Shown one piece after another: positions 21,073-33,234 of a DNA stretch of 64,000 nt (positions are counted from its first letter, which is position 1; the number at the start of each line of letters is the position of its first letter). The stretch is taken from assembly GCA_034359265.1 (NCBI GenBank), contig CP136896.1, positions 15,965,501-16,029,500 on the forward strand, given 5' to 3'. Below the pieces are notes generated by a model that had not been told where the DNA came from, made no database searches, and saw only the letters and a program-made list of their open reading frames with translations. The position numbers and the translations under genes are program-made. This stretch comes from Canna indica. Taxonomy: Eukaryota; Streptophyta; Magnoliopsida; Zingiberales; Cannaceae.

Positions 21073-24022
21073 CACACTTGTTCTGCCATCCGTGCCAGCC
21101 TGAGCGAGAAGAGACAAATTAATGGAAATTATGACATTAGTTCAGTACATAGTAACAAATTAACAGTAAAACTGGGGTATTTATATATTTTATAGTGAAG
21201 AATTACCAAGATTGATCACCAGGTCTTTACTATTAGTTGAAAGATAGATGAATTATCTAAGGATCAAAGTTTTTTGGTACTAGTTAATTAATGATCATAT
21301 TTAACATCTGAGGATAGAATTATATATGCATTAATTATATTTAGGTAAATCTTAATTAGAACAATTGTAAAAATTGCACTCAGTTGAAGAACAAGAGGAC
21401 AATACATGGCTTGTCTTCATTGATGGGGACACCTTCGCTAGTGTAAAGGACCGATGCTCCCCCGTAGTAGTTGGGGATTGTCAAGTTCTACTCCTGTGAT
21501 CGAAAATGATGCAACGCTGCCAGGGTTTTGAGACGTATCTGGCGGAGCACCGACATGCCATGTGATGTCTGAAACACGTGATTTTTGTATTTGTCGTAGG
21601 GTCGTCTCTATGGCATCAAATGAGGTCTTCTTTTTCTTTTGAAGACATGAGATGCTATATATCATCATAATTATGTACTGAACTAAACTATATTCTACAG
21701 TATTCTACTGCTGATCTAAACTAACAGTAAGCGAGTAATTTAAGGGAGAATTCAAGGAATAGTTAAGAGTGACACCTTGATGTGCTGCTCTTCTCCTTTC
21801 GAACCCATTTCTCTCTTCAGCTAACAAAAGCGAAATGCCCTTTGTGTCCCCCGTCTAGACTTGTGATAATAACTAAACAGTTCGTCTGCCCAGCAGTTCA
21901 ATGGAGTTTTACTAAAACTATCTGGCAACCAACAGCCTTTAATTCCATATGTTTCTCTCGGGCTTTTATCCTGTATTCATGTATATATATATGTATGCAT
22001 TAAAAAAAATCACAGATATATCGTAGTGTGTATATACATCAAAACTTATGGATTAATTCCCTAAAATTATATACATCAAAACATATGGATTAATGCCCTA
22101 AAATATACATCAAATTGTTTCCTTAAGTATATATTACGACTATTGATGGTTAGTAATTTATTATTTATCCGTAAAATATGAGCTGTAGTTTTATATCTAG
22201 ATCGGATATTGCAGCATCAGATGGCCGCCCTTTATTTTGTTTCAAGTTCTGATACTTAATCCATAGAATTAACATCATAATCTGTGAACTTCTCCAAAAC
22301 TTTTTATACGGAATATAGTTTGATATAATTTCTTCTGTTAATTATGTACTTGCAGAACCGTTTGTCTCGATATCAAAGCATGTATAATTCGACTGATTCA
22401 GTTTCGATCGAGTTTAGATCTGGCACGAGCGCGACCTCCGATGATTGTGTTCAGACGTTCGTCCATGGAGCTGGCTGTGGAAGGAGCTCTACTTTTGAGG
22501 AATCTCCAGAACAACTAGTGTTCTTGTCTCCTCCTAACTATATATATCTCTCCGTAATTTTGGTTGCCCCCTTATTTTAATTTTGGTTACTCTTCCTCCC
22601 CTCACTCTGCAACTTGTATTTCTTATTACTAAGGACAAATACAAAGTTCCTTTGCTCAAATTAAAAAGAAGAAGAAAGTTTCGATTGAGTTTAATTTCTT
22701 AGGCTTGATGGGATTATTAACCTAACTTGATGGTGCTAACTTATTAATTCAAAATTTTTAAGCCTAAGGCAACAGTAATATACTCATCAAACAAACGTTA
22801 ACCATTAATATTGTTAGAAAATCAGTATTGAATCTAATTTTACCCCCAAAAATTAGCTTATAGATAGAGAATTATTTGATCTATTTAAAAATTATTTAGA
22901 TCATAATATTAATTAATGTGAGATTTTAACCCACTTTCTCATGTTCAGGATTCACGTTTGAAGCTTGAAGTTTTATAGGTAGTCCACTGTCAATAATAGA
23001 TTTGATTACGGTACTATATTAAAAAATTAGATTTAATTTTATCCTAAAGCTACTTTTTAGGTGAAGAATTGTTAAAATTATTTAAAGACCAGCTCTGATA
23101 AGAACGTGTAACTTTAACAAATATGACATCCACGTGAACTTCTGATGTGACGCACTGAAAAAAGAGTGTGTCGTACCGGAAACAATTGCACAAGTGGTAT
23201 AAACTATGTTTTCGGTGCTAAACAAGTGGACAAGTCAAACTATTATCGATACAGTTTCACATCAACTGCATGCTTCCCGACTAGTTCTAGCTAGCTACTT
23301 TCACTTCAATCCCATCCTTTCCAACAGAGAATGGGTTGAAATTTCCAAGAGACGTACAGGTTAATTTATTTCTGTGATCTTTCCAAACCTTGATTTCAAC
23401 CTAACATCAAATAAATGTTAAGGACTCATATTGACAGTTGTATGCGCATTACCTACGTACTAGTGTACTACTTTTCTACATGAGAGCATGAAGAACTTGG
23501 CAATAGTTAACATTGAACAATGGAGATACTTATAGTATATACTTCGAACAGAATAGTGAACAAAACCTATAAATCTTCACGTAAACTTAAAAACAAGAGC
23601 CAAAATAAGTGCAGAACTTATGACCAAAGCTTCAACTTACTTGGGAAGAAGGAACAGTAGTGATCGAACTGATGATGTTTTTGGAGAGAAGTATAAGCAT
23701 GAGATGTAAGCCATGGCCAGAGTTACTAATATAATTGTGCAGGATGTTCATTGATATGATGTTTCAATGTCTGGTCGTTAAAAAGACCACGTTCATCACT
23801 GGGATATCAAGCGAATGTGTATTGCACCTTGTCGAAGGGATTGGTGAAAAATGAGAAGAAGGATTACAGGAGAAACGAGAACCAAAGAAGTCGAGGATAA
23901 TAGATAGATCACAACTAATTAAAATCAATAAAAAAATGAACAGTTTCTCTGCCTTTCTCCGTCACAAATCATATTAGTAATTAGGTTCAATGTATATGTT
24001 TAATTAGTATCTACGCCGAAAT
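21073..24022. other. 5' flank of GA2ox with a possible coding relic
   Basis: This is mostly AT-rich non-coding sequence. On the minus strand, 21650-21400 contains protein-like text (SFDAIETTLRQIQKSRV, then SDITWHVGAPPDTSQNPG) that continues in another frame as YYGGASVLYTSEGVPINEDK. A short MGSKGEEQHIK block lies upstream, near 21780-21810. I do not recognise the family, and the frame change makes an intact gene unlikely. An LTR-like remnant sits at 22806-22950. No promoter element could be assigned with confidence. Confidence 0.3.
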
Positions 24023-24074
24023 GCTTCTCTTTCTCTCTCTCTCTCTCTCGCTCTCTTTCTGTCTCTCTCTCTGT
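24023..24074. repeat. CT microsatellite
   Basis: A (CT)n run with single interruptions (CGCT, TTCTGT, CTGTGT) in the upstream flank of GA2ox. Confidence 0.9.
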
Positions 24075-24142
24075 GTTTGAAATAATCTGTTTACTATTGA
24101 ATTAAGTAATGATGTCGGCAAACTATATATATGGTTGACTCG

Positions 24143-24221
24143 CTATAAGCGAAGAAGTTTTTTTTTTTTTTTTTGAAATGAGGTGAGGCCGAGGCCACAC
24201 GGACTATAAGCGAAGAAGTTT
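24143..24221 (-). mobile_element. Tiny poly(A)-tailed retroinsertion with 17-bp target duplication
   Basis: CTATAAGCGAAGAAGTT occurs at 24143-24159 and again at 24204-24220. Between the copies are a run of T and then GAAATGAGGTGAGGCCGAGG plus about ten bases. Read on the minus strand, this is a short sequence ending in poly(A), flanked by a long target duplication, the hallmark of LINE-driven insertion. It is probably a severely 5'-truncated SINE or LINE. Confidence 0.7.
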
Positions 24222-24700
24222 GAATGATGAGTTAGGAGAATTAGAATTAATGGTTCAACTTCCGACAACGTTTTCAAGCCACATGCACATAATTAAAAAT
24301 CTCGCGATCTCCTGTACATGTACATCGACCATTAGTGTGGTCCTTCTGCGGATGATTTGCTTGCAGGTCCATGTTTGCTACAGCAAAATTCGCTTGTATA
24401 TCCCTTGCTATCCTATTACAGAGGGTTTTGATGATTGCGTTCACATTTGGTAAACCTAGCAAGCTTCACATCTGAAATTTGAGTGAACACAAGATATATA
24501 CTTGTGTGAATTCGGTTCATAATTTTCGTGAATACAAGATATATCAATGCCCACGAGAAAATATGTCTAAGTATGTCTGATACCATCCAAAAATTGGTTC
24601 AAATTATAATCCAGAAAATCGATTTGAGACATTCGGTTTCAATCTCCAAAAGTATAATTCAAATAGAATTGAAAAATACAAACTTTGTTTAAAAATATTT
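24222..24700. other. Unassigned intergenic sequence
   Basis: No coding frame with family motifs, no repeat structure and no clear element terminus were found. Confidence 0.3.
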
Positions 24701-25658
24701 TTCGATTAAAGAAATTGTAAGCTGTAAAATAAAAGTGACTCATTATTAAAGTTATTACAATTATACTCTTTTTTTTATGAAAGGATGCATTTTTGAATTG
24801 AAAGGGTATGTGTCTCATCCATAGGGTTGCAATGAGTGGCCATATGTATGTTCTTTCAAGTTATTCCATCACTCTATAAATATATAGCATCTTTTTTTTT
24901 ATGGAAGGAAGATGATATAAGAAGAACAAATAGGTTCTACAAGAGCAACTTGTGATTCTCCATCAATTCCAAACATTAAAGGTTTTGGATAGACTAGATA
25001 AATTTTTTGCTTTCAATTTTGTTGGTGCTATGATGTACGGAATCAAAATAAACTATGGCCGGAGGTGCGTTCTTGGTTTTCCGTTTAATTGTTCATGTAT
25101 TATTTCCTACATTTGGTATCAGAGCATTAAAATCTCTGGTATAGTTAATTTCTTCATTGCACACGTTGTCTACTTTCTCTACATCTTCCATGCCGAAGCA
25201 AGACTATGTGGCAGTCTTGATGCTGAAGGATACAATGTCGAGGTCGAAAGTTGCAGCACAACACGGCTATCAATATGCCGGTGCAGCCTTGTTCTTGGCA
25301 TACATGAGACAACCAGTGGTGGTCCCGAGCGACACGTGGCACGCAACATGTGGGATGCGTTGTTGTACTCGCCGACGTGTGGCACGACTGTGTTGCTTCG
25401 GTCGGAAAAAGGAGGGGTGATTTTTTGGCCTATTCCCGCATACTGACATGCTTGGGTGATTGTCGGTTGGTCGATTGTCTCATTTGGCCGGACTCCCAAG
25501 GGTGTGATTGCATCCATGATTTCGCGGTCATCGGCGCTGGAGTCTACTTTCGATCTTTCTCCCTGCAATGAGATTGTGGGATGCAACAAGCCATCTGCAT
25601 GCCATAGTTGTCCCATGCACGTCTCATATTGTCTACGTCAATTCAGCTGACATGTAAC
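24701..25658 (+). mobile_element. LTR retrotransposon remnant: LTR end, primer site, start of interior
   Basis: TTTGGTATCAGAGC at 25112-25125 is a Met-tRNA primer site. The sequence before it contains a TATA-like CTCTATAAATATATAG at 24872 and has the character of an LTR. After it, an interior begins without a recognisable Gag. The solo LTR at 25659-32789 split this interior, which seems to continue at 32795-33234. The LTR start was not located. Confidence 0.4.
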
Positions 25659-25672
25659 TGTTGGGTCGGCGA

Positions 25673-26509
25673 TAGGGGTGTAATCGAGCCGAGCCGAGCC
25701 GAGCTTCTCACTGCTCGAGCTCGGCTCGAGCCATATTCAAGCGACTCGAGCTCGGCTCGTTCGACTCATTTTTTCTCGAGCCGAGCCGAGCTCGATCGTG
25801 AGCTCGATCGAACTCGACTCGAAATCGAGCTCGACTAAACTTGTGATCGAGCTTGGTTCGAGATCAAGCTGGATCGAGCTTGGCTGGAGATGGAGTAAAT
25901 GGGGATGAGAATGGAGGAGCCTATCTTGCCGATGATGCTGTCGTCTCCGGTGAGGGAAGAAAGGAAAGACGAACTCGAGATCGACATTGTCGTCGAGACG
26001 GTAAAGCTCTCTTTGGGCTTTGTGAAGTCAAGTGTCACGGTCTGAGGAACCATCGCAGGGGGAGGCGGCAGCAGAGGCGAAAGAGTAGGGGGAATGGGGA
26101 ACTGCTGGTGCTTTACTGGTGGCGGCGGTGGTTTAGCTACTGCGGTTTCCTCCAAAGCCTCAACGCGGCAGTGGGGGGCGGCGGCGTGGGGAAGACGGTG
26201 CGATGCAGTCGACGGTGTGCACCGACAGGGGGGAGAAGATGTAGTCTGCACATTGCAATTGGGACAGTGCGCTGCAGTCAGGAAGACGGCGAGATTTTGG
26301 GAAGACGATGTATTATAAAATATATATTATATAATTTATATATATATAAGGCTCGATTAGGCTCGCGAGCTGCTCGAGCCGAGTATAGGTTAGCTCGAAC
26401 TCGGCTCGCTCGCATGTCCAGCTCGACTCGATAAGTTCGAGTCGAGTTCGAATTTTCACCGAATCAATCTCGAGTAGCTCACGAGCAGCTTGGCTCACTT
26501 ACACCCCTA
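25673..26509. mobile_element. hAT-type MITE with 8-bp target duplication, 837 bp
   Basis: It begins TAGGGGTGTAATCGAGCC and ends in the inverse, CTCACTTACACCCCTA. GTCGGCGA flanks both sides (25665-25672 and 26510-26517), an 8-bp duplication as expected for hAT. The terminal 150-180 bp are dense in CGAGCTCG and GAGCCGAG words that form extended inverted repeats. The centre (about 25900-26290) is GC-rich and different in character, consistent with a captured gene fragment. Confidence 0.85.
25913..26170 (-). pseudogene. Captured fragment resembling a group IId WRKY transcription factor
   Basis: On the minus strand the frame 26251-25835 is open. Its central part reads VEALEETAVAK, a proline-rich stretch with HQQFPIPPT, then TVTLDFTKPKESFTVSTTMS and SSFLSSLTGDDSIIGKIGSS. 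From memory, the TLDFTK...SS.FLSSLTGDGS order resembles the region ahead of the WRKY domain in group IId proteins. The WRKYGQK domain itself is absent. The flanking residues come from transposon sequence. I infer a host exon captured by the MITE. The match is from recall and unaligned. Confidence 0.5.
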
Positions 26510-26517
26510 GTCGGCGA

Positions 26518-27243
26518 GGACAGGACAAGCAATAAAAATTTGCATGCAGCGGAAGCACAAATCGATCCTCTATCCAAGCGAATCCATGCATCTTGATTAA
26601 ATCAATACTGGGTTAGGATTATACCTTTGAACACCAAACTTCATCTTCTGCTCTGCAAGTCCAAGAACACGATCTTTCTTCGAATCTAAGGTGTTGCCAA
26701 GCGACGAACATCCTCTACGGTTATTACACGGACAAACACGGCGAACTAGGCAGCATCTGAGTGATAGCTCGGCTCTTTTGGAACTCCTTTTGATCTAGAT
26801 GAGCACGGACGTCCTTCCTGGTTCTTCTCTCTTTGTCGCTAATTAGTGGAGGTTGGCTGCCACAAAGGGAGCTCGGCTTCCTTTCAGGAAGAGGTTGGCA
26901 GCCACCAGGAGTTGAACCACTTACTCATATAAATCATAGACTGGTATTTATAAACGTGTCAATCATATTGATCAAGTTGATCAATTCAAAGCCATATCCT
27001 AAATCTTGAAACAATTTTAATGCCCAAATAAGATGTATCTTTAATAACAATTACCAACGATCAATTTCCTAAATTCATGATGCCTATTATAGTATATCCT
27101 TTAATAATTATTAATGATACATTACCTAAATTATAATCAACGTAATTTCAATTTTAAATCACATTTAAATTTTAGAATAATTAATTCCGATTTGAAAACT
27201 CTTTTTCAATTTCGAAATTAATCTAAAAAATTAATAAGAGAGA
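26518..27243 (-). repeat. Solo LTR body, 3' segment
   Basis: Non-coding LTR sequence between the MITE and CACTA-C, including GCATGCAGCGGAAGCAC near 26541, a phrase common near the ends of plant Copia LTRs. The last three bases, AGA (27241-27243), are the CACTA-C target duplication. Confidence 0.6.
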
Positions 27244-27969
27244 CACTACTAGAATAATCACTCCCACCGACGGCTCACACCGTCGGTGAAGACTATCACG
27301 GACAGCACGGGCCGTGGCAAAAAGCCGTCGCTTATGTGTGCGTCTCAGATAATTAATGACGGCTGAGGTCGGCCATCCCAAGTAATCATCAGCGACAGTC
27401 GCGCACACTGTCGTTGAGTTAAACACATCAGTGACGACTTAGGGCCGGGGGTTGTCGTTGAAATTAAACTATCAACGGCGGCTCGGAGCCGTCGGTGATA
27501 TTATTAGCAATCGTGATATTTGGTGCTGCCCAAGACATCAACCATTTATGATACGCTTTCAGCCACGGCTTAGTGACGGTTAGTGACGGTCAGCCATGGG
27601 TAAGCCGTGGCTGAAGTTATATCTTGTAATGGAAAAAATTAAAATTTTGAAAGTTTCTGTATATATCAATATTTATACAATACAATTTATTTACAACACA
27701 ACCACAAAACATCATACACATACATTTATAACCAACCATATAAGTTTTACTTAAATATCATCAATCTAAGCCTCAGACCGAGGCAAACAAGTATCAAATA
27801 TTAAACCTAAAAGTATATATACAACTATCAAGTATATAAACAACTATAAGCCTCAAACGGAGACAAACATGTATCAAAATATCAAATGTAAAGTATATGA
27901 ATATCTATCAAGTATCTAAGCCTCAAATGGAGGCTAACAAGTATCAAAATGTAGTAAACCAAAATCTTA

Positions 27970-29572
27970 CGACTGCGGTGGAGGGGGTGGAGTCGACAGC
28001 GACTGGGTCATGAATGTCGACTGGGTCGAGGACGACGACGATTGGGACATCATCCGTATATGAATGCCCGAGTGAGATGCAATCTAAGTGAGGAGGGCAT
28101 GCATGTTTTGCATCGTCTGTCTTAACTCGTGATTCGTCCGTCTCTGTTCCTCCATCACCAGTCTCTGCTCCTCCATCACCTGTCTATGCTGTGTAAGCTC
28201 GGACTCCAAGGCCGCTATCCGACTCTAGTCTTGCGTCCGGGATATCGAGGGCCACTCACCTGCAACGGGAGGGATCGGTGCCCCAAGTGGCCCTAACACA
28301 GCTCGTGCATAGCCGCTGTCTACAAAGCCATAAACACAACCGTGCTTCCAGCCACCTACAACCTCGACCCACGCTCCTGCATCAAAGTCCTGCTGCGTAC
28401 CTCCGCGCTCTATCATCGTCCTCGTGTATGTCTCCTACATGCGTTTATATTTTAAATACTACATATATATAAACTATAAATAAAAATTGCGTAAATCAAA
28501 TAGAAATAAATACTTACCATGATGATCGAGGCTCGGCTATTGATCTAGTCCCCCGCTCCTTGTCGCTGAAGGTGAGTGCACTCAAACACCTGCATCAGCG
28601 AGGGGCGTTGGACGGTGTCATCCTCTGCCACCTGCGTCTTACATTAGAAAATAAATGCATTAGTATCATTATACACAATATATAATTTAATTAAAAGTAT
28701 GAAAATTATATATAACATACGACGCTCATGCACCTCAAAAGACACTGAGCCACCAGTGTGGCGCGCCCCTGTGTCGTCCCCCCGCGTACATGCGATTTCT
28801 TGACGCTGTCTGGGAGGCCTCCTGCCACTCAGGTGTGTCCCACCTCTCAATGAGCTGATCCTACACAGGTCTAGGAATCCACTCGAGGGCGTGTCCCCGA
28901 GTTTGCCCAATTTGTGTGGGCCCCCAACTGTATCATCACGGTTTTACAAGCTTGTTGAAGCTGCTCATTGTAGCGAGCACGGGCAACACACTCCCATGCA
29001 GCCTCTACAAAAGGAGTTTGGTCCTCCGGCCATGTATAATGAGCCTGTAAAAAAATAAATTTATTATTATCGCTCGATATTTAACACTAAGATTAATTTA
29101 ATAAATATACTTACCTAGAACTCTCGTCATAATAAATCCATATGCTCACGAGGCGCATGAGACCATCTAGGCCAAGACCAGTGCATAAATAAAGTACAAT
29201 TCTATATTATGATATATTGAATTTTAAATAAATTATAAGGAATAATTAATGCATCTACTTACCTTCTTTTGCGCACACTAACTGATATGCGCAATTCTTT
29301 CTCGGGTGGCAGAGGGAGAATTTTGTTAGGCCTTCGTGGCCTACGTTTCGATGTCGACGAGCCTAGATCTGCTGAAGGGATGGTAGCTGGAGGTAGGGGG
29401 ATGGTGGCCAGATCAGGTGGGGGAATGGTGGACAGATCAGGTGGGGGGATGGTGGCCGAAGGTGGGGGGATGTTGGCCGAAGGTGGGGCATGGTGGCCAA
29501 AGAGGTGGCAAGTGGTAATCGTCGGGGGGTCCTGGGAGGAATGCCTCCTCGGGCATGCACTTCCCGAACCAT
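27970..29572 (-). pseudogene. TNPA-like second gene of CACTA-C
   Basis: Exon-like blocks match the five-exon gene of CACTA-A. A Pro-rich opening block lies at 29572-29363. An AHYTWPEDQTPFVEAAWE block is near 29040-28980. The last exon, from about 28440 down, reads RGGTQQDFDAGAWVEVVGGW and VYGF.DSG.ARAVLGPLGAP. In-frame stops (for example at 28225-28227) and damaged junctions break it. The family corresponds to Pfam Transposase_24 (Ptta/En/Spm). In active elements such proteins bind subterminal repeats. Confidence 0.6.
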
Positions 29573-29639
29573 CGCTGTTAAATATGAATATAATTAGATT
29601 ATATATAATAGATTAATAGATATATTTAATAATTGAAGA

Positions 29640-31503
29640 TAATCTTCACATTTACAATTATTCGTCATCGTCATTATCATCATCAGTGTAATACTCCTCT
29701 TCTTGTTCTTCTGTATCAAAATCATCAAATTTTTCTTCTTCTCCCTCATCATCATTCTGTCATTCTTTCTCAACTTCATTATCGTCATCATCAACATATT
29801 CTACGTCCAATTGAACTAACTCTGTGTCATCAACCTCGAGTATTGGACTAACTCGCTCCACTTCGGAAGGATCCTCTTCTTGATAGAAGTCATCTGTCGG
29901 CTCATTCTCTCCAACTATGTACCGGGTCAATTTTTTCTTTGGCTTTAGTCTTATAGACTATACGCCAACCTGCCCTATCTCTTTTTCGAGATGAATACTA
30001 CATATAATATACTTGGTCGGCTTGAGAAACCAATATAAATGGCTCATTTGAAGCCAATTTTGATTTGCAATTGACCTCCACAAGTTTATACTTTGGATGA
30101 ACTCTCATGCTCCTATCGCTTGCATCGAACCAATAACATTTAAAAAGGGCAACTGATTTCCATCCGAAAAATTGCAATTCAATGATTTCTTTCAACAGTC
30201 CGTAAAAGTCAACATCACATTCAGAGTATGTTGTCCCTTTGACGCAGACCCCAGCATTCAGTCTTCTTTGTAGATGAATATTCAATGTGCATGACGTCCA
30301 AATTATGCCGAATCAGTAATGAACTCTAATACGACAATTCCCAAAAGATATTTTCTTTCACCCAATTATATGTTTGACCAAAGTCTAAAATTCTTACATT
30401 CCGACCAAAAGTAATCCCTGGAAGCAATTCAACACGTGCTAACATCTGTTCACCAGACAACATCAGTGGTGACTCATCTCTTTCGACTCTACCCTTGGTA
30501 AATTTATCACGATTTCTTCGATATTGATGGTTAGACGGTAGGAACCTGCGATGATAATCAAAGAATGAAATTTTTTGACCGTTCTCAAGACTGAAGACTT
30601 TTGAGTGTTCCATGCAATAAGGACAAGAGAGTCACCCATGCATGCTCCAACCAGACAACATGTCGTAGGCCGAGAAATTATTGATTGTCCATAATATAGC
30701 AGCTCGTAAAGTAAAGTTTTGCTTCCGGTGACAATCATAAGTGACAGCTCCCTCAGCCCACAATATTTTCAGTTCATCAATTAGGGGTTGGAGAAACACG
30801 TCAAAATTTTCCTAGGACCCCTAGGACCTGGAATAATCATCGAAATATAGATAAATTCATCTTTCACACACATTGATGGCCGTAAATTATAAACTGTTAG
30901 CAGCACTAGCCAAACTGAATACAGAGTTGCCAAATTACCAAACAGATTAAAACCATTTGTGCACAATCCCAATATGATATTTCTAATATCCCTAGCAAAT
31001 GAAGGATAACATCTATCCAAATGTTTTAATGCTTCACTGTCGGATGGATGAGTCATTACTGTATCATCACGACTTCTTGCATGCCAACTCATATAGGGGC
31101 TAGTCTTTTTCGACATGAATAACCTTTGAAGCCTCGGTGTTAGTGGAAAATACCGAAGCACCTTAAATGAGATATTTTTCTGTCGGACCGATTTATGCTC
31201 CTTGTAACGAGGATATTCACATACTGAGCATTGCTCTAACCGTGTATTTTTTTTATAATATAAAATGTAGTTATTTGGGTACACGTGTATCTTTTCGTAC
31301 CTAAGTCCTAATTTCTTCATCAATTTTTTTATCTTATAAAAAGTTGGATCAAACTTATTATTTAGAGGTAGCATACCATTGATAAAGCCTGCAATCCGAT
31401 CAAACGTAATCCCACTGATATTAATATCACCGACGGCTGACGTGGCCCTCTCTAAGCCATCGATGACAAGTGTTTTATTTTCGCACCGTATTTTTTGTGC
31501 CAT
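29640..31503 (-). pseudogene. CACTA-C transposase, truncated and internally deleted
   Basis: Minus-strand blocks: 31503-30781 (DINISGITFDRIAGFINGML to the IPGPRGPRK motif), then 30738-30326 after a frame change (to IFWELSY), then 30285-29998 (GVCVKGTTYSECDVDFYG, a DUF4216-type block), then the acidic tail ending EEYYTDDDNDDDE at about 29660. Compared with CACTA-A the first 200 residues are absent. A deletion joins the DVMHIE block directly to the block before GVCVKG. A stop lies in the tail near 29757. It cannot make active transposase. Confidence 0.75.
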
Positions 31504-31768
31504 TAATTAATATGCGATGACTGTTTCTAGCCGTGGCTAATGACTTATTTATATCACCGACGCCTTTCGGGGCCTCGCTAAGTCGTGGCTAATAACTTAT
31601 TTCATTTTGCGCCCAGTGCGCGCCATCAGCTATGAGCGACGATCTTAGGCAGTCGTATGCGAGCCGCAGCTGTGTTTGTTACATCAGCCACAGCCGCTGC
31701 ACCCGTCGAACGACCGAGGCAGTCATCGGTGAGCCTCGTGGTTGTAATACAATATTCTAGTAGTGAGA

Positions 31769-32789
31769 TCGATATAGTCGGTTAATGGTCATGCAGATCC
31801 AATCCGATGAGTCATAACCTCAAGCCCAATTCTGTTCACCCTATGTGTACGACCTTGTAGGTTCACTTAATGTTGACAGTGGGTTCAAATTTGAACCCAC
31901 AAGTCAAATTTTAAAACTCATTTGCAACCCACAAGTCATAAGTAGCCTCTAGCAAGATATTATGACTACCCAAGTCAAATGAGGTCGGTGATCCAAGCAA
32001 CCTAACTCATAGTACGATACTATGTCCTTTTGTCACGCGATATTTGGATCGAGCATAAGGCATGAATTGCATCATCCTTATATTGCATCTGGTTTCTTGA
32101 TTCTTGAGTGGACTGACTTAACAAACGACATTGATATTCCTATCAATTCATTTGAACACGATCATGCATTTCCTTAGTCACACTCATTAAGGGGCCCAGA
32201 GATATATCTCTCATATACGAGAGGGACAAATTGCCTCACGACTACACATATTCCTCTGCATGATTCATTCTATGTCCAAATGTAGTCTTTATTATCATCC
32301 GGTAAAGATGATGTTAGACTAGAACAAACACAAAATTCATCCTGTAGGAATTTATGGTCGACATCAGGTTGAAGGATTGATGTATCACTATGAGATATAC
32401 TAATGACATAAATCCATGCAGTATTCTCACGGTAGGCCTATCAAACAACATGTTCTCCAACATGTGTCTATGATCTGACTTTAATGTCATATATTCATGA
32501 CTAGTAAAACATGATCATCGTCAGTTAGATTGCATACTAGTCTTCATTCATTATCATTCCAATGATAATAACCAACTAGGGTCTGTTTAGGATAGGATTC
32601 CAACTGCCTTAGAGTTTTACTATCAAGTCTCCTACTTGATAACCATTAGGCAGAGCCAACTATTCATGGAGTATATTATCAAGTTAAATATGCTCACAAT
32701 ATATAACAAGATAAAACAAGTGTTTCTTTAAACAAAAGGAAAGTAACAATGTCAATGTTATTCCATTGGCCTAGGGCACACTACTAACA
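31769..32789 (-). repeat. Solo LTR body, 5' segment
   Basis: Non-coding LTR sequence from the CACTA-C right duplication to the LTR start at 32789. It contains features usual for such LTRs, such as TTTGAACCCACAAGTC near 31890, but no gene. Confidence 0.6.
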
Positions 32790-32794
32790 ATAAC

Positions 32795-33234
32795 GACGTT
32801 GGCATGAAAGGATGTTGGTGTTAGATGAAGGCTAGTTGGTCTTGAGAAGTCGCAGGATCGCCTATGCTTGAAGGCTCGATTGTTGACATTCGGGTAACCT
32901 TTCGGCCACCACTAGCCCACTCGGGCCTCTTCTAATCGTGTTCGGCCTTCGGGCGACGACTGAATGGTGCAAGACCGATGATAACGTGATCTGGGTCGTC
33001 GGCAAGGAAAGGTGTATACGTCGGCCTGCAGTCCTTTAGCAAGGAAAGGAGCAAACCCTCTATGCAAGGAAAGGTCATCTTCGGCCTGTAGTTCACGACC
33101 ATACACCGATGCAGTAGTCGCCAGTATATCAAGCCTGGTCATGGTTAATTATGGTCGGCCATTGCGTGTGAGGTGGCTGCATGAAGAAAAGTTGTTATAT
33201 TCTAGAAAAAAGAGGTATTGTTGTAATATTAATG
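32795..33234. other. Probable interior remnant of an LTR retrotransposon
   Basis: Repeated phrases GCAAGGAAAGG and TCGGCCTG occur at 33001-33090. Short open frames exist on both strands but none has a family motif. By position it continues the remnant at 24701-25658, interrupted by the solo LTR. Confidence 0.35.

Larger units (their letters stand above)
27244..31765 (-). mobile_element. CACTA-C: internally deleted CACTA transposon, 4.5 kb
   Basis: The left terminus CACTACTAGAATA (27244) and right terminus TATTCTAGTAGTG (ending 31765) are inverted repeats. AGA flanks both (27241-27243, 31766-31768), the 3-bp duplication typical of CACTA. Subterminal words CCGACGGCT and CCGTCGGTG recur in both orientations at 27265-27500. 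The genes run on the minus strand: transposase (31503-29640), then a TNPA-like gene (29572-27970). The transposase lacks about 200 N-terminal residues and a large central block, so the copy is non-autonomous. Confidence 0.9.
25659..32789 (-). mobile_element. Solo LTR (about 1.8 kb without insertions) carrying two nested transposons
   Basis: On the minus strand it starts TGTTAGTAGTGTGCCCTAGG (32789) and ends in CCGACCCAACA (25659). GTAAC (25654-25658) and ATAAC (32790-32794) form a target duplication with one mismatch. No internal retrotransposon genes lie between the ends. The space is filled by a hAT-type MITE (25673-26509) and CACTA-C (27244-31765), each with its own target duplication. The LTR body is therefore 26518-27243 plus 31769-32789, with short terminal pieces. 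The start sequence is of the type common in plant Copia LTRs. Confidence 0.75.

Noticed and set aside
24952..25616. Overlapping open frames on both strands (up to 164 residues)
   Set aside because: They span an LTR end and a primer-binding site, so they cannot be one host exon, and no conserved motif is visible.
25853..26434. 193-residue plus-strand frame in the hAT-type MITE
   Set aside because: It crosses the captured fragment and the terminal repeats. The plausible coding sense is the minus strand with WRKY-like text.
29269..29616. Gly-rich 115-residue plus-strand frame
   Set aside because: Antisense to the Pro-rich first exon of the CACTA-C TNPA-like gene; a by-product of GC-rich repeats.
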